A DNA stretch of 64,000 nucleotides from an uncultured Collinsella sp. (GTDB lineage Bacteria; Actinomycetota; Coriobacteriia; Coriobacteriales; Coriobacteriaceae): assembly GCA_902494345.1 (NCBI GenBank), contig CABUSV010000001.1:124001-188000 (forward strand). The letters run 5' to 3'. Position numbers and translations under genes: made by a program. Under the pieces are notes generated by a model that was not told the origin of the DNA, did no database searches, and saw only the letters and a list, made by a program, of their open reading frames with translations. Of the stretch, positions 43,038 to 51,129 are shown piece by piece. Position 1 is the first letter of the stretch. Every line of letters starts with the position of its first letter.

Positions 43038-43289
43038 GGATAGTGTCCGCTCCTGGGTGGTTGGCGTGGCACGGTCAGTTGTCTGCGGTTATTTGTACCC
43101 AAAGATGGTGGGTTATGGGGTTGGATTGCGGACGTGCGCGATATCGTCATAGACGGCTGCCGTCTTTGCCTCTGCACGGAAACCCTTTCCAGCTTTATTG
43201 CAACGGAGTACAATGGGTAACGTTTAAGTTCAACTTGAAGTTTTAGTTGCGGTACTGGGCTTCGGCCGCAATGCAAGGAGAGGCGTACC

Positions 43290-44129
43290 ATGGCGATCTA
43301 TGTGACATCTGATGCTCACGGGCACGTGCGTGCGCTTGACGAGGCCCTGTCTAAGATCTCGTTGACGTCCGACGACACGCTGTACGTGCTGGGCGACATG
43401 ATCGATCGCGGGCCCGATCCGGTCGGCGTTATTAAGCTCGTGCGCTCGCTGCCCAACGCCCGCGTGCTCAAGGGCAATCACGAGCAGATTATGCTCGATG
43501 CCATCATTGGCCAGGATCCGCTCGATGCCGAGACCTGGGATATCAACGGTGGCTGGACGACGCGCGAGCAGCTCAACGACATGGAATTTGAGGCATACGA
43601 GGAGCTCGTGCGATGGATGGCCGCGCTGCCGCTCTACGCAGTGGTCGAGACCGAGGAGCGCCCGTATCTGCTGGTACATGCTGGAATCGAGATGAAGGCG
43701 GCGCGTGCGTTTTTGCTTGAGCATGGCGTCGATTGTGCCGATGGCGTCGGAGCGGTGGGTGCCGATCGCGAGCTGCTGCAGCAGATGCTCGCGGTGCAGT
43801 CGTCCGATGACCTGCTATGGATTCGTCACGGCTATTGGGATGTGCCGACCGGGCTGCTTTCTGCCGAGGGCAAGGGCCCGGTCGTGGTGAGCGGTCACAC
43901 GCCCACGGTATCGCTTGGGCGCTATTGCGAGGTTGGCGGCCTGGCAGGGCTCGATGAGGAGTCGGGCCGCGGGCAGATTGTGCGCCTGGGTGGCGAGGAT
44001 ACCGCTGGTGTGCCCGATCGCATCGATATCGATTGCGCCGCCGCCACCGGCTCCGAGTTTGGCCGCGTGGGCATCCTGCGGCTCGATGATGGGGCGGAGT
44101 TCTACGCGAATATTCGCCCCGGGGAATAA
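43290..44129 (+). CDS. Metallophosphoesterase, PPP-type serine/threonine phosphatase-like
   Basis: A 279-residue phosphatase. SDAHGHVRALDE near residue 7, LGDMIDRGPDP near 34, LKGNHEQIML near 60 and VVSGHTPT near 207 are the PPP family metal-binding motifs. Bacterial relatives dephosphorylate proteins or Ap4A-like nucleotides. AAGGAGAGGC before the ATG at 43290 is a strong ribosome-binding site. The upstream region contains AAGTTCAACTT, overlapping a TTCAA/TTGAA palindrome after a TACAAT hexamer, a possible operator. Confidence 0.88.
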   Translation: MAIYVTSDAHGHVRALDEALSKISLTSDDTLYVLGDMIDRGPDPVGVIKLVRSLPNARVLKGNHEQIMLDAIIGQDPLDAETWDINGGWTTREQLNDMEFEAYEELVRWMAALPLYAVVETEERPYLLVHAGIEMKAARAFLLEHGVDCADGVGAVGADRELLQQMLAVQSSDDLLWIRHGYWDVPTGLLSAEGKGPVVVSGHTPTVSLGRYCEVGGLAGLDEESGRGQIVRLGGEDTAGVPDRIDIDCAAATGSEFGRVGILRLDDGAEFYANIRPGE

Positions 44130-44190
44130 CAGCGCAAGAGGTTGGTGCCAAAACATCGACGTTTCTTTCCCCAATGTACCAAGGTGGGCG

Positions 44191-45771
44191 TTAGGTGCCG
44201 TATGGGTTGCGGTCGCGTTCGATGCGTTGGCGGATATGGGCGTACTCGATAATCAACAGTACCAGCAGTAGGGCCATGATGGCTAGGTAGCTCACGACGG
44301 CGCCCATCAGGCCGAGCAGATTGATTAGAATCACCGGCAGCACCACGCTTACGGCGAAGCAGATCAGGTAGACCTTGGTGGCGTCGCCGGCATGGCGCAG
44401 CACCGTGATGATGGCGTAGATAAAATCGATGGCCGCAGTGACGCCGCCGGCGACGACCATCAGCAGCGCCAGCGTACGGTAGCGCTCAAAGCTGAGACCG
44501 TACATAAAGCTCATGAGGGGAATACCGGGACCTGCCATAAATGCGGCGCACACGCCGGTGATGACCACGATCAGCGCCATAACGGCAACAATAATCAGGT
44601 CAAAGCGACGACGCTTGCGAGGATTAGCCCAAATGCTCGACAAGCGCAGGAGCTGCGGTTTATAGACAAATCCAATGCTCAACAGAATAGCCTGGGCTGG
44701 AAAAAACAGGGCATTAAAGTACAGCTGGTATTTGTAGGCCAGTGTGCCTTCCATCACAAATTTGGGCATGCTCTCGATAAGGTTGAACAGGAACAATGCA
44801 CCAAAGAGCGGAGCGCACTGGACAAACAGGTGGCCGACCTCGCGCGGGCTCACGCGGCGCGATTTTTCGGTCTCGAGCAGGGCGAGCGGCGCGGTGACCA
44901 GCACGAGCGAGGCGATCGCGGCGATGCCCATGGCCATGGCCGCGATGGGCATGCTGCGCGTGAGGAACAGCGCCACGCTGAAGACCGCCATGACGCCGGC
45001 GGAACGTAGTGTTTGGCTCATGCCAGCCAGGTAGAGCTTGTCGGCCTGCTGCAGGCGGCCTTCGTACACGTCGGCGACGCCGTCGATGACCTTATACAGG
45101 TAGACGCCCAGGCCGATCGTCGCCATTTGCGCGTCATAGCCGCGGGCGCTGCTGTACATGAGGCCGCAGCCTAGGGCGAGCGCTCCGCAAAGCCAGCGGT
45201 TGAGCTGGTAGGAGGCAAAGGACGTCTTCTCGTCGATATCCGAGACCTGGAAATTGCGCACGCCGTAGTTGCACGCGATCATGATGAGCGTGCCGGTGAC
45301 AAAGGCGATGGAGAATTTGCCTGCTTCTTCTGCGCCCACGAGCTGCGTAGACACGATGGTGAGCAGCGGAAACGCCAAGCCCCACACGGCGGTGCCGAGG
45401 GTGTTCCAAAGATAGTCGCGACTGGTGGCGTGCTCCTCGTATTCCGCTTCCTGCATGGAGAAGCCGCCGCCGTAGACGGCGCCGAGCAGACGGTTCCACC
45501 AAGCGTTGACCATGCGGCGAACGGGGCCGGGCTCCCGATTGCGTTCGCGCCGGCGACGTGTGGCTTGGCTGCTGTCGGGCCCGCCGGCGTTGCGATGACT
45601 CAACTCCTGGATGCGTGCGAGTTCCTCGGCAGTGTGCGAGGCGGGGAACAGGCCGTTCTCGATGCGGCCGCCCTGGGCCTTCGCGGCGCCGTCTTTCGAT
45701 GCAGCGGGGTTGGAGATGCCGTTGCGGCGGGCGATGACGCGGCGAATGCTATCGAGGGGCGTGATGCACAA
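44191..45771 (-). CDS. Wzx/MATE-like flippase with long cytoplasmic N-terminus
   Basis: A 526-residue polysaccharide or lipid-linked precursor flippase candidate (Wzx/polysaccharide transporter group). Residues 1-115 are hydrophilic and basic, with RRRRERNREP near 73; about 12-14 membrane segments follow. The start is a TTG at 45771, chosen because AAAGGA lies 8 nt upstream and no ATG is positioned as well. No glycosyltransferases are adjacent, so the substrate is unknown. A MATE-type drug exporter is a less likely alternative. Confidence 0.75.
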   Translation of the reverse strand: MCITPLDSIRRVIARRNGISNPAASKDGAAKAQGGRIENGLFPASHTAEELARIQELSHRNAGGPDSSQATRRRRERNREPGPVRRMVNAWWNRLLGAVYGGGFSMQEAEYEEHATSRDYLWNTLGTAVWGLAFPLLTIVSTQLVGAEEAGKFSIAFVTGTLIMIACNYGVRNFQVSDIDEKTSFASYQLNRWLCGALALGCGLMYSSARGYDAQMATIGLGVYLYKVIDGVADVYEGRLQQADKLYLAGMSQTLRSAGVMAVFSVALFLTRSMPIAAMAMGIAAIASLVLVTAPLALLETEKSRRVSPREVGHLFVQCAPLFGALFLFNLIESMPKFVMEGTLAYKYQLYFNALFFPAQAILLSIGFVYKPQLLRLSSIWANPRKRRRFDLIIVAVMALIVVITGVCAAFMAGPGIPLMSFMYGLSFERYRTLALLMVVAGGVTAAIDFIYAIITVLRHAGDATKVYLICFAVSVVLPVILINLLGLMGAVVSYLAIMALLLVLLIIEYAHIRQRIERDRNPYGT

Positions 45772-45864
45772 AGCGGAGTCCTTTCTATTGCTGCGCTTTA
45801 GTATAGACGCGACGGTGTTCGCTCGTGTTTTTGAACGGATTGTTCAATAATTTCGGCGGCGCCA

Positions 45865-45987
45865 TTCAATAGTCGGCACTTTGGGAACGTCCCTAAGTAC
45901 CGGCATCCGGGGACATTCCTTGAATGTTGCCTGTTCAAGAGTGTCCGCAATGACTAGTCGTTGAAAAACGTCCCCAATGACTAGGCC
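45865..45987. repeat. CCGGCA/GGGGAC palindromic repeat cluster
   Basis: Contains GTCGGCACTTTGGGAACGTC, then TACCGGCATCCGGGGACATT, and the inverted end AATGACTAGTCGTTGAAAAA with CGTCCCCAATGACTAG. Pieces match 9045-9186 in similar order. It fills most of the 350-bp gap before pckA; the rest holds the palindrome at 46033. Confidence 0.6.
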
Positions 45988-46032
45988 GCTTGCCTGCGAT
46001 TTTTGACCGTTGGGCGGGCTTGCCGCCCTTGC

Positions 46033-46050
46033 TGCAAAAACGTTTTTGCA
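46033..46050. promoter_or_regulatory. Perfect 18-bp palindrome TGCAAAAACGTTTTTGCA upstream of pckA
   Basis: An 18-bp dyad with a central CG step, the pattern used by LacI-family regulators including CcpA-type cre sites. It lies 73 bp before the pckA start and 8 bp before a TACAAC hexamer. It is the best candidate operator for catabolite control of pckA. Confidence 0.5.
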
Positions 46051-46123
46051 TATCGGGTACAACGGGCTTTACGTGAGTAAAGTGCGCGCCGCGTCCACGT
46101 GTCGCGTTTTTAAAGGAGGCCCC

Positions 46124-47794
46124 ATGCCTGGTGTTACCCCTGCAGATGTTTTGTCCAACTTTGGTATTACGCTCGTTGAAGATCCCGCCGAGAATCAGCC
46201 CCGTCTGCTGGTCGATCTACCCGCCGCGGAGCTCGTCGAGCACGCTATCCGCCGCGAAGAAGGCCGCATGGCATCCAACGGCGCGCTGGTGATCGAGACG
46301 GGGGAGCGTACCGGCCGTTCCCCCAATGACCGCTTTATCGTTGACACCCCCGATGTTCACGACAAGATTGCCTGGGGCGCCGTCAACCGCCCGCTGTCCG
46401 TCGAGAGCTATGAGGCCATCAAGGCCGGCATCGTCGACTATCTCAACGAGCGCGACGTGTTCGTCACCCGCGGCATGGCAGGCGCCGACCGCAACCACAC
46501 GCGTCGACTGCTCGTTGCCTGCGAGCGTGCCAGCCAGGCACTCTTTATTAAGCAGATGCTCGCCCGCCCGCTCGCCCGCGAAATCGCGCGCACCGGCGAG
46601 CCCGACTTCTGCGTGCTCGCAGCGCCCGGTTACCAGTGCGACCCCGCCATCAAGGGCCTCAACTCCAGCGCTGCCGTGGTCATCAACTTCCAGGAACGCG
46701 TGATTCTGGTCGCCGGCACCGGCTACTCCGGCGAGATTAAAAAGTCGATCTTTAGCGTCATGAACTATCTGCTGCCCGTCGAGGACGACGTGCTGCCCAT
46801 GCACTGCTCGGCCAGCATGGACCCCGTCACGCACGAGACCGCCGTGTTCTTTGGCCTGTCCGGCACCGGCAAGACCACGCTTTCGGCCAATCCCACGCGC
46901 CTGCTGATCGGCGACGACGAGCACGGTTGGTCCGACATGGGTATCTTTAACATCGAGGGTGGCTGCTACGCCAAATGCGAGGGCCTGGACGCCTTTCACG
47001 AGCCCGAGATCTTCAACGCTGTCCGCTTTGGCGCGATCTGCGAAAACGTGGTGCTCGACGAGAACCGCAAGCCCAACTACGATGACATCTCGATTACGCA
47101 CAACACGCGCGTGGCCTATCCCGTGGAGCACATTCATAACGCGTGGACTAAGGGCATGGGCACCACTCCGAGTGTCGTGCTGTTCCTGACTTGCGACGCT
47201 TTTGGCGTGCTGCCGCCCATCTCGCGTCTGACGGCCGACGCCGCCATGTACCACTTTGTGACGGGCTTTACGGCTAAGATTCCCGGCACCGAGGTCGGCG
47301 TCACCGAGCCCACACCCACGTTCTCTTCGCTGTTCGGCGAGCCGTTTATGCCACTCGACCCCATGGTTTACGCCAAGATGCTCGGCGAGCGCATTGCCGA
47401 CGGCCGCACGCGTGTGTACCTGGTCAACACCGGCTGGATCGGCGGCGGCTACGGCGTGGGCCATCGCATCGAGCTTGCCTACACGCGCTCGCTGGTCGCG
47501 CGCGCCCTCGACGGTACCATCGAGGACAGCGAGTTCGTGCACGACGACATCTTTAACGTCGACATTCCCACAACGTGCCACGGTGTGCCCGACGGCATCC
47601 TGGTGCCGCGCCAGTACTGGCAGAGCACCGCTCGTTACGACGAGGCTGCACACAACCTGGCCGTGATGTTCGAGGAGAACTTCGAGAAGAAGTACTCGCA
47701 CCTGCCCGAGTCCGTCAAAGCCGCCGGCCCGCACGCCCAGGTGTCCGCCGAGGCCCGTCATCGCGGCCGCGGCCTGCTGGGGCTCCGCCACTAG
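46124..47794 (+). CDS. pckA: Phosphoenolpyruvate carboxykinase (ATP)
   Basis: Interconverts oxaloacetate and PEP with ATP/ADP, at the branch between glycolysis and C4 acids. The 556-residue protein shows the substrate-site ERTGRSPNDRFIV near 64, kinase loop GLSGTGKTTLSA near 245 and the metal/substrate segment GDDEHGWSD near 263. AGGAGG 5 nt before the ATG at 46124 fixes the start; in-frame codons upstream to 46010 lack one. The C-terminus ends in a basic RHRGRGLLGLRH. A CCACCACAAAGG hairpin follows 19 bp after the stop. Confidence 0.96.
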   Translation: MPGVTPADVLSNFGITLVEDPAENQPRLLVDLPAAELVEHAIRREEGRMASNGALVIETGERTGRSPNDRFIVDTPDVHDKIAWGAVNRPLSVESYEAIKAGIVDYLNERDVFVTRGMAGADRNHTRRLLVACERASQALFIKQMLARPLAREIARTGEPDFCVLAAPGYQCDPAIKGLNSSAAVVINFQERVILVAGTGYSGEIKKSIFSVMNYLLPVEDDVLPMHCSASMDPVTHETAVFFGLSGTGKTTLSANPTRLLIGDDEHGWSDMGIFNIEGGCYAKCEGLDAFHEPEIFNAVRFGAICENVVLDENRKPNYDDISITHNTRVAYPVEHIHNAWTKGMGTTPSVVLFLTCDAFGVLPPISRLTADAAMYHFVTGFTAKIPGTEVGVTEPTPTFSSLFGEPFMPLDPMVYAKMLGERIADGRTRVYLVNTGWIGGGYGVGHRIELAYTRSLVARALDGTIEDSEFVHDDIFNVDIPTTCHGVPDGILVPRQYWQSTARYDEAAHNLAVMFEENFEKKYSHLPESVKAAGPHAQVSAEARHRGRGLLGLRH

Positions 47795-47813
47795 CGTCGC
47801 CTCGAGTCCATAT

Positions 47814-47850
47814 CCACCACAAAGGGGACAGGCACCTTTGTGGTGGTTTT
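47814..47850. repeat. CCACCACAAAGG hairpin, copy 3 (inverted orientation)
   Basis: CCACCACAAAGG, loop GGACAGGCA, then CCTTTGTGGTGG and TTTT. The loop is the reverse complement of copy 1. It directly follows pckA and has a T tract on the plus strand, so it is probably the pckA terminator. Confidence 0.75.
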
Positions 47851-47962
47851 GCTCGTGTGGATGACTCGGGTTACAATACGCCTGACATATCGTCCCCTTC
47901 TCCGGATGGGGACAGCGTAAGCGTTCTTGTGGCGGCACCGTAGGACTTTGAAGGTGGCCGTC

Positions 47963-47993
47963 GTGAGGGCGCTTTTTGTTTAGGCGCCCTCAC
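47963..47993. other. Strong hairpin upstream of the B3/B4 gene
   Basis: GTGAGGGCGC (47963-47972) pairs with GCGCCCTCAC (47984-47993). The loop holds TTTTTG, but no T tract follows. A second small stem, GTCCCC/GGGGAC, lies at about 47893-47914. Both are in the pckA to B3/B4 gap. A TACAAT hexamer at 48004 leaves at most a very short leader. Confidence 0.45.
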
Positions 47994-48021
47994 TCGGGCG
48001 CGTACAATGAAGGGAGAGCGT

Positions 48022-48741
48022 ATGAAGAGCTTTATTGCCGAGGATTCATTCTGGGAGCTGTTTCCGCAGGCAGCGGTCGGCGTTGTGGTCGTGGAGGGCA
48101 TGAAGCCCACGGCTCAGATTCCTCAAGAGGACGTGGATGCGATTGCGGCGTTGCTCGACCGTGCCAATATCGATGCGGAGCGTCATCTGACCAGCGACAC
48201 TATCAGCGAGAACGCACCGGTCAAGGCATGGCGCGAGGCGTATCGTCTGTTCAAGACTAAGAAGGGTGCGCGTTGTTCGATTGAGAACCTGCTTAAGCGC
48301 GTGCTCAAGGGCAAGCCGGTCGGTCATATCACGCCGGCGGTGGATATCTACAACACGGTGTCGCTGACCTACGCGCTACCCGTGGGAGGCGAGGACCTGC
48401 ACTCTATCGAGGGTAATCTGCGCCTGGCGGTTACTGATGGCGGCGACGCATTCCTGCCGCTTGGCGAGGAGACAGATGACCCGACGCTGCCCGGCGAGCT
48501 GGCCTATATCGATGATGCGGGCGCCGTGTGCCGCTGCTGGAACTGGCGCGACGGCGTTCGAACGGCTCTGTCCGATGATTCGGCCGATGCGTTCCTGGCG
48601 ATTGAGTGCGTGGAGCCCGAGCGGATGGGGGATTGCCAGGCTGCGATCGATCGCTTAGCCGAGCTGCTTGAGCGCTATCTGGGAGCGACGGTTGTCATTA
48701 AGACGCTTGTGACCCGCGACAATCCTTGCGTGGAGCTGTAG
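48022..48741 (+). CDS. B3/B4 domain protein, PheRS-beta editing-domain-like
   Basis: A 239-residue protein matching the B3/B4 domain that in PheRS beta hydrolyses mischarged Tyr-tRNA(Phe). It stands alone here, as in free-standing B3/B4 proteins thought to bind tRNA or free aminoacyl compounds. KGARCSIENLLKRVLKG near 84, PAVDIYNTVSL near 108 and a glycine-rich NLRLAVTDGGDAF near 137 are the conserved parts. GGGAGAGCGT before the ATG at 48022 supports the start; an ATG at 48007 adds five residues. Confidence 0.85.
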   Translation: MKSFIAEDSFWELFPQAAVGVVVVEGMKPTAQIPQEDVDAIAALLDRANIDAERHLTSDTISENAPVKAWREAYRLFKTKKGARCSIENLLKRVLKGKPVGHITPAVDIYNTVSLTYALPVGGEDLHSIEGNLRLAVTDGGDAFLPLGEETDDPTLPGELAYIDDAGAVCRCWNWRDGVRTALSDDSADAFLAIECVEPERMGDCQAAIDRLAELLERYLGATVVIKTLVTRDNPCVEL

Positions 48742-48767
48742 CGGCGCCTAGAACCTATTGATGCCCC

Positions 48768-48808
48768 AAACCACCACAAAGGTGCCTGTCCCCTATGTGG
48801 TGGTTTTT
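48768..48808. repeat. CCACCACAAAGG hairpin, copy 4
   Basis: CCACCACAAAGG, loop TGCCTGTCC, then CCTATGTGGTGG, with one A opposite A, and TTTTT. It follows the B3/B4 stop by 26 bp. Confidence 0.7.
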
Positions 48809-48818
48809 ATGTTGATGG

Positions 48819-48842
48819 GTTAACAAATGGGGTATTTGGTTA
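48819..48842. promoter_or_regulatory. Imperfect inverted repeat upstream of the marR-type gene
   Basis: GTTAACAAAT and ATTTGGTTAC pair at 8 of 10 positions around GGGG. Farther on, ACGGGT (48842) and ACCCGT (48873) form a wide inverted pair. Either could be the site of the downstream MarR-type regulator. Confidence 0.35.
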
Positions 48843-48911
48843 CGGGTGTCGGCTTATGCGACTAAGATGTTTACCCGTTAGCATTATGCAAGCGAAAGGC
48901 GGTCGTCTCTC

Positions 48912-49361
48912 ATGCAGCAGAACGACGAGACACGTTTCGAGGACTTTGTCGGACTGATCAGCGGGCTCTACAAGGAGATCCAGCGCATTAAGACATCCGA
49001 GGGCGCAAGGCTGGGCCTCAAGGGCTCCGACGTTATGTGCCTGTACTATCTTGAGCGCAGCAAGGACGGCCTGACTGGCGCTGACCTGGCTCGCATGGCA
49101 GGCGTGACCCGCGCCGCCGTCTCGCGTACGCTCGCGCATCTGGAGGAGGGCGGCTACGTCGAGGTCGACGATTCGGGCGATGCCGCCGTTAAGTATCGTG
49201 CTCCGGTGCGCCTGACCGCTCTGGGTGGCGAGAGCATGAGCGAGGCCGACCGCATCATCCACGAAGTGCTCGATACCACCAGTAAGGCTATGGGTGTGGA
49301 GCAGCGCGAGCAGATGTATGCGTCGCTGCGCACGATTCTTAACACCCTGCGCGAGCTGTAG
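48912..49361 (+). CDS. MarR-family transcriptional regulator
   Basis: A 149-residue winged-helix regulator. LKGSDVMCLYYLERSKDGLT near 40, LARMAGVTRAAVSRTLAHLE near 62-81 (recognition helix) and the wing VEVDDSGDAAVKYRAPVRLT near 88 fit MarR. It would bind DNA as a dimer and respond to a small ligand. The DegV gene begins 120 bp downstream in the same direction and may be a target or cotranscribed. An AAAGG lies before the ATG at 48912. Confidence 0.9.
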   Translation: MQQNDETRFEDFVGLISGLYKEIQRIKTSEGARLGLKGSDVMCLYYLERSKDGLTGADLARMAGVTRAAVSRTLAHLEEGGYVEVDDSGDAAVKYRAPVRLTALGGESMSEADRIIHEVLDTTSKAMGVEQREQMYASLRTILNTLREL

Positions 49362-49480
49362 GGCCACCAAGGCTTTTGCTTCCAATTAACAACTGCATAG
49401 TCCTGTTTGAGCGCGTATACCGTGCCGGGGCCTTGCTGTCAAAATTCCCTGCGCGGGACCTGCGCAAGAAAGGATTCGCT

Positions 49481-50335
49481 ATGTCCGTCCGCATTATTAC
49501 CGATTCCGCAAGCGATATGTCGCCGGCGGAGCACCCGGCACTGGCCGTTTTGCCGCTGTCCGTCACCTTTGGCACCGATGTGTACATGGATGGCATCGAC
49601 ATCGATCACCAGCGCTTTTACGAGATGCTCGTGGAGCGCGATGAGCTGCCCAAGACCGGCCAGGTCAACCCGTACGCGTTTTCGCAGGCCATCGCCGAGG
49701 CGCGTGAGGCCGGCGACGAGGCCGTGATTATTACCGTGGGCGCTAAGCTATCAGGCACCAATCAGAGTGCCCGTACCGCACTTGCCGAGGCGCCAGGTGG
49801 TGACGTGTTCGTGGTAGACAGCAACAACGTTACCCTAGGCGAGCGCGTCCTGGTCGAGTATGCGCTGCGCTTGGTGGACGAGGGCCGCAGTGCATCTCAG
49901 ATTGCGGCGGCTGTCGAGGCCGTGCGCGACCGTGTGGTGGTTATCGGCCTGCTCGAGACGCTGGAGTACCTGGTGCGCGGCGGTCGTCTGTCTGCTGCGG
50001 CCGGCGCCGTGGGCACGCTGCTCAACGTAAAGCCCGTGGTGGCTGTCGAGGACGGTCTGATCGTGCAGCTGGGCAAGGCGCGCGGTTCCAAGAACGGCCG
50101 CAACCTGCTGAACCAAAAGGTCAAAAAGGCGGGCGGCATCGACTTTTCCATGCCGCTGGCGCTCGGCTATACGGGTCTTTCGAATGCGGTGCTCAAGAAG
50201 TATATCGAGGACAGCGCGGCACTTTGGGCTGGCCACACCGAGGGCGAGTTGCCCGTTCACACCATCGGCGCCACCATCGGTACCCACGTTGGCCCCGGCG
50301 CCGTAGCAGTAGCCTTCTTCCAGCCCGCCAACTAA
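49481..50335 (+). CDS. DegV family fatty-acid-binding protein, second copy
   Basis: A 284-residue paralogue of the protein at 15494-16354. Signatures: RIITDSASDMSP at the N-terminus, GTNQSART near 92, LVRGGRLSAAAGAVGTLLNV near 160-180, and ATIGTHVGPGAVAVAFF near 265. LVRGGRLS is closer to the classic FakB pattern than the LVKNGRAP of the first copy. AGAAAGGA before the ATG at 49481 supports the start. A MarR-type regulator lies upstream; a CCACCACAAAGG hairpin follows 12 bp after the stop. Confidence 0.93.
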   Translation: MSVRIITDSASDMSPAEHPALAVLPLSVTFGTDVYMDGIDIDHQRFYEMLVERDELPKTGQVNPYAFSQAIAEAREAGDEAVIITVGAKLSGTNQSARTALAEAPGGDVFVVDSNNVTLGERVLVEYALRLVDEGRSASQIAAAVEAVRDRVVVIGLLETLEYLVRGGRLSAAAGAVGTLLNVKPVVAVEDGLIVQLGKARGSKNGRNLLNQKVKKAGGIDFSMPLALGYTGLSNAVLKKYIEDSAALWAGHTEGELPVHTIGATIGTHVGPGAVAVAFFQPAN

Positions 50336-50347
50336 CCGACCTGCCAT

Positions 50348-50386
50348 AAACCACCACAAAGGGGACAGACACCTTTGTGGTGGTTT
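50348..50386. repeat. CCACCACAAAGG hairpin, copy 5 (inverted orientation)
   Basis: CCACCACAAAGG, loop GGACAGACA, then CCTTTGTGGTGG and TTTA. It separates degV from the MGMT-like gene and carries the orientation of copy 3. Confidence 0.72.
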
Positions 50387-50415
50387 ATGCTTTTCCGGGT
50401 GGAAGGGAGCGAGCA

Positions 50416-50736
50416 ATGGCGTCTGAGGGCTTTTTTGAACGGGTGTACGAGGTGGTCGAGCAGATCCCCGAGGGGATGGTCGCCACGTATGGTCAGGTGG
50501 CACTGCTTGCCGGTCGTCCGCGGAGTGCGCGGTACGTGGGCTACGCGCTGCACAGCAATCCGCGCCCCGGCCAGATTCCCTGCCATCGTGTGGTGTTTGC
50601 CGACGGTCGCATTTGCGAAGGCTTTGCCTTTGGCGGCCCCGATGCTCAACGTGAGCTTTTGCTAGGGGAGGGCGTGGCGTTTAAGGACGACATGCACGTC
50701 GACTTGGCCGCCTGTCGCTGGCCTGCCGGACTCTAG
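50416..50736 (+). CDS. Short O6-alkylguanine-DNA methyltransferase-like protein (MGMT family)
   Basis: A 106-residue protein that is only the C-terminal DNA-binding and active-site domain of MGMT/Ogt. The helix-turn-helix VATYGQVALLAGRPRSARYVGYALH lies near 22-45, and the acceptor cysteine is present in PCHRVV near 58. Alkyltransferase-like (ATL) proteins of the same length have Trp at that Cys, so this one may still accept an alkyl group. AAGGGAG before the ATG at 50416 supports the start. There is no N-terminal MGMT domain. Confidence 0.88.
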   Translation: MASEGFFERVYEVVEQIPEGMVATYGQVALLAGRPRSARYVGYALHSNPRPGQIPCHRVVFADGRICEGFAFGGPDAQRELLLGEGVAFKDDMHVDLAACRWPAGL

Positions 50737-50752
50737 CGGCTCTGCCGTGGTC

Positions 50753-50791
50753 AAAACCACCACAAAGGTGCCTGTCCCCTTTGTGGTGGTT
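50753..50791. repeat. CCACCACAAAGG hairpin, copy 6
   Basis: CCACCACAAAGG, loop TGCCTGTCCC, CCTTTGTGGTGG and TTC. It ends the MGMT-like transcript. Copies 5 and 6 flank the MGMT-like gene in opposite orientations. Confidence 0.75.
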
Positions 50792-50879
50792 CTCCGTTGC
50801 AGGTTTACCGGAGCTAACTTATGGAGAAGGTATGGCGGCGCACATTGACGCTAGAAAGTAAACCACGGTGAACTATATT

Positions 50880-51030
50880 GGTTTCAGCAACGGAGCAGGC
50901 AATAGGCGATGAAAAAGCCTGCCCTGTTGAGTTTGATTCGCATCCCTCCCCTCTGTGCGATTCAACGGTGTACTTCGGGAACAGGCCCGCTGGCAACTAT
51001 CTGCCAGCGGGCCTGTTCCTGTTTGTCGGG
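50880..51030 (+). ncRNA. Candidate small RNA with C-rich loop and strong terminator
   Basis: A gene-free region on the plus strand with three consecutive stems. The first pairs CAAC-GGA-GCAGGC with GCCTGC-CCT-GTTG. The second pairs TTGATTCGCA with TGCGATTCAA (one T:T mismatch) around a loop containing TCCCTCCCCTC, complementary to Shine-Dalgarno sequences. The third is a perfect 18-bp stem at 50978-51019 followed by TGTTTGTC. TTGACG at 50844 may be a -35, but no -10 fits it well. It looks like a trans-acting sRNA; expression is unknown. Confidence 0.45.
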
Positions 51031-51065
51031 GGAGTGCGATGGACGGAGCCGAAGCGGTCCGGCTC

Positions 51066-51094
51066 CAAAAAAGGCGGACGCCGTAGCGCCCGCC
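51066..51094 (-). terminator. Intrinsic terminator of trpS
   Basis: On the minus strand GGCGGGCG (51094-51087) pairs with CGTCCGCC (51080-51073) around CTACGG, followed by TTTTTT (51072-51067). It lies 35 bp past the trpS stop. Confidence 0.85.
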
Positions 51095-51129
51095 CTATAG
51101 CAATCGAAAGCTCAAGCCAGCAGATCGGT

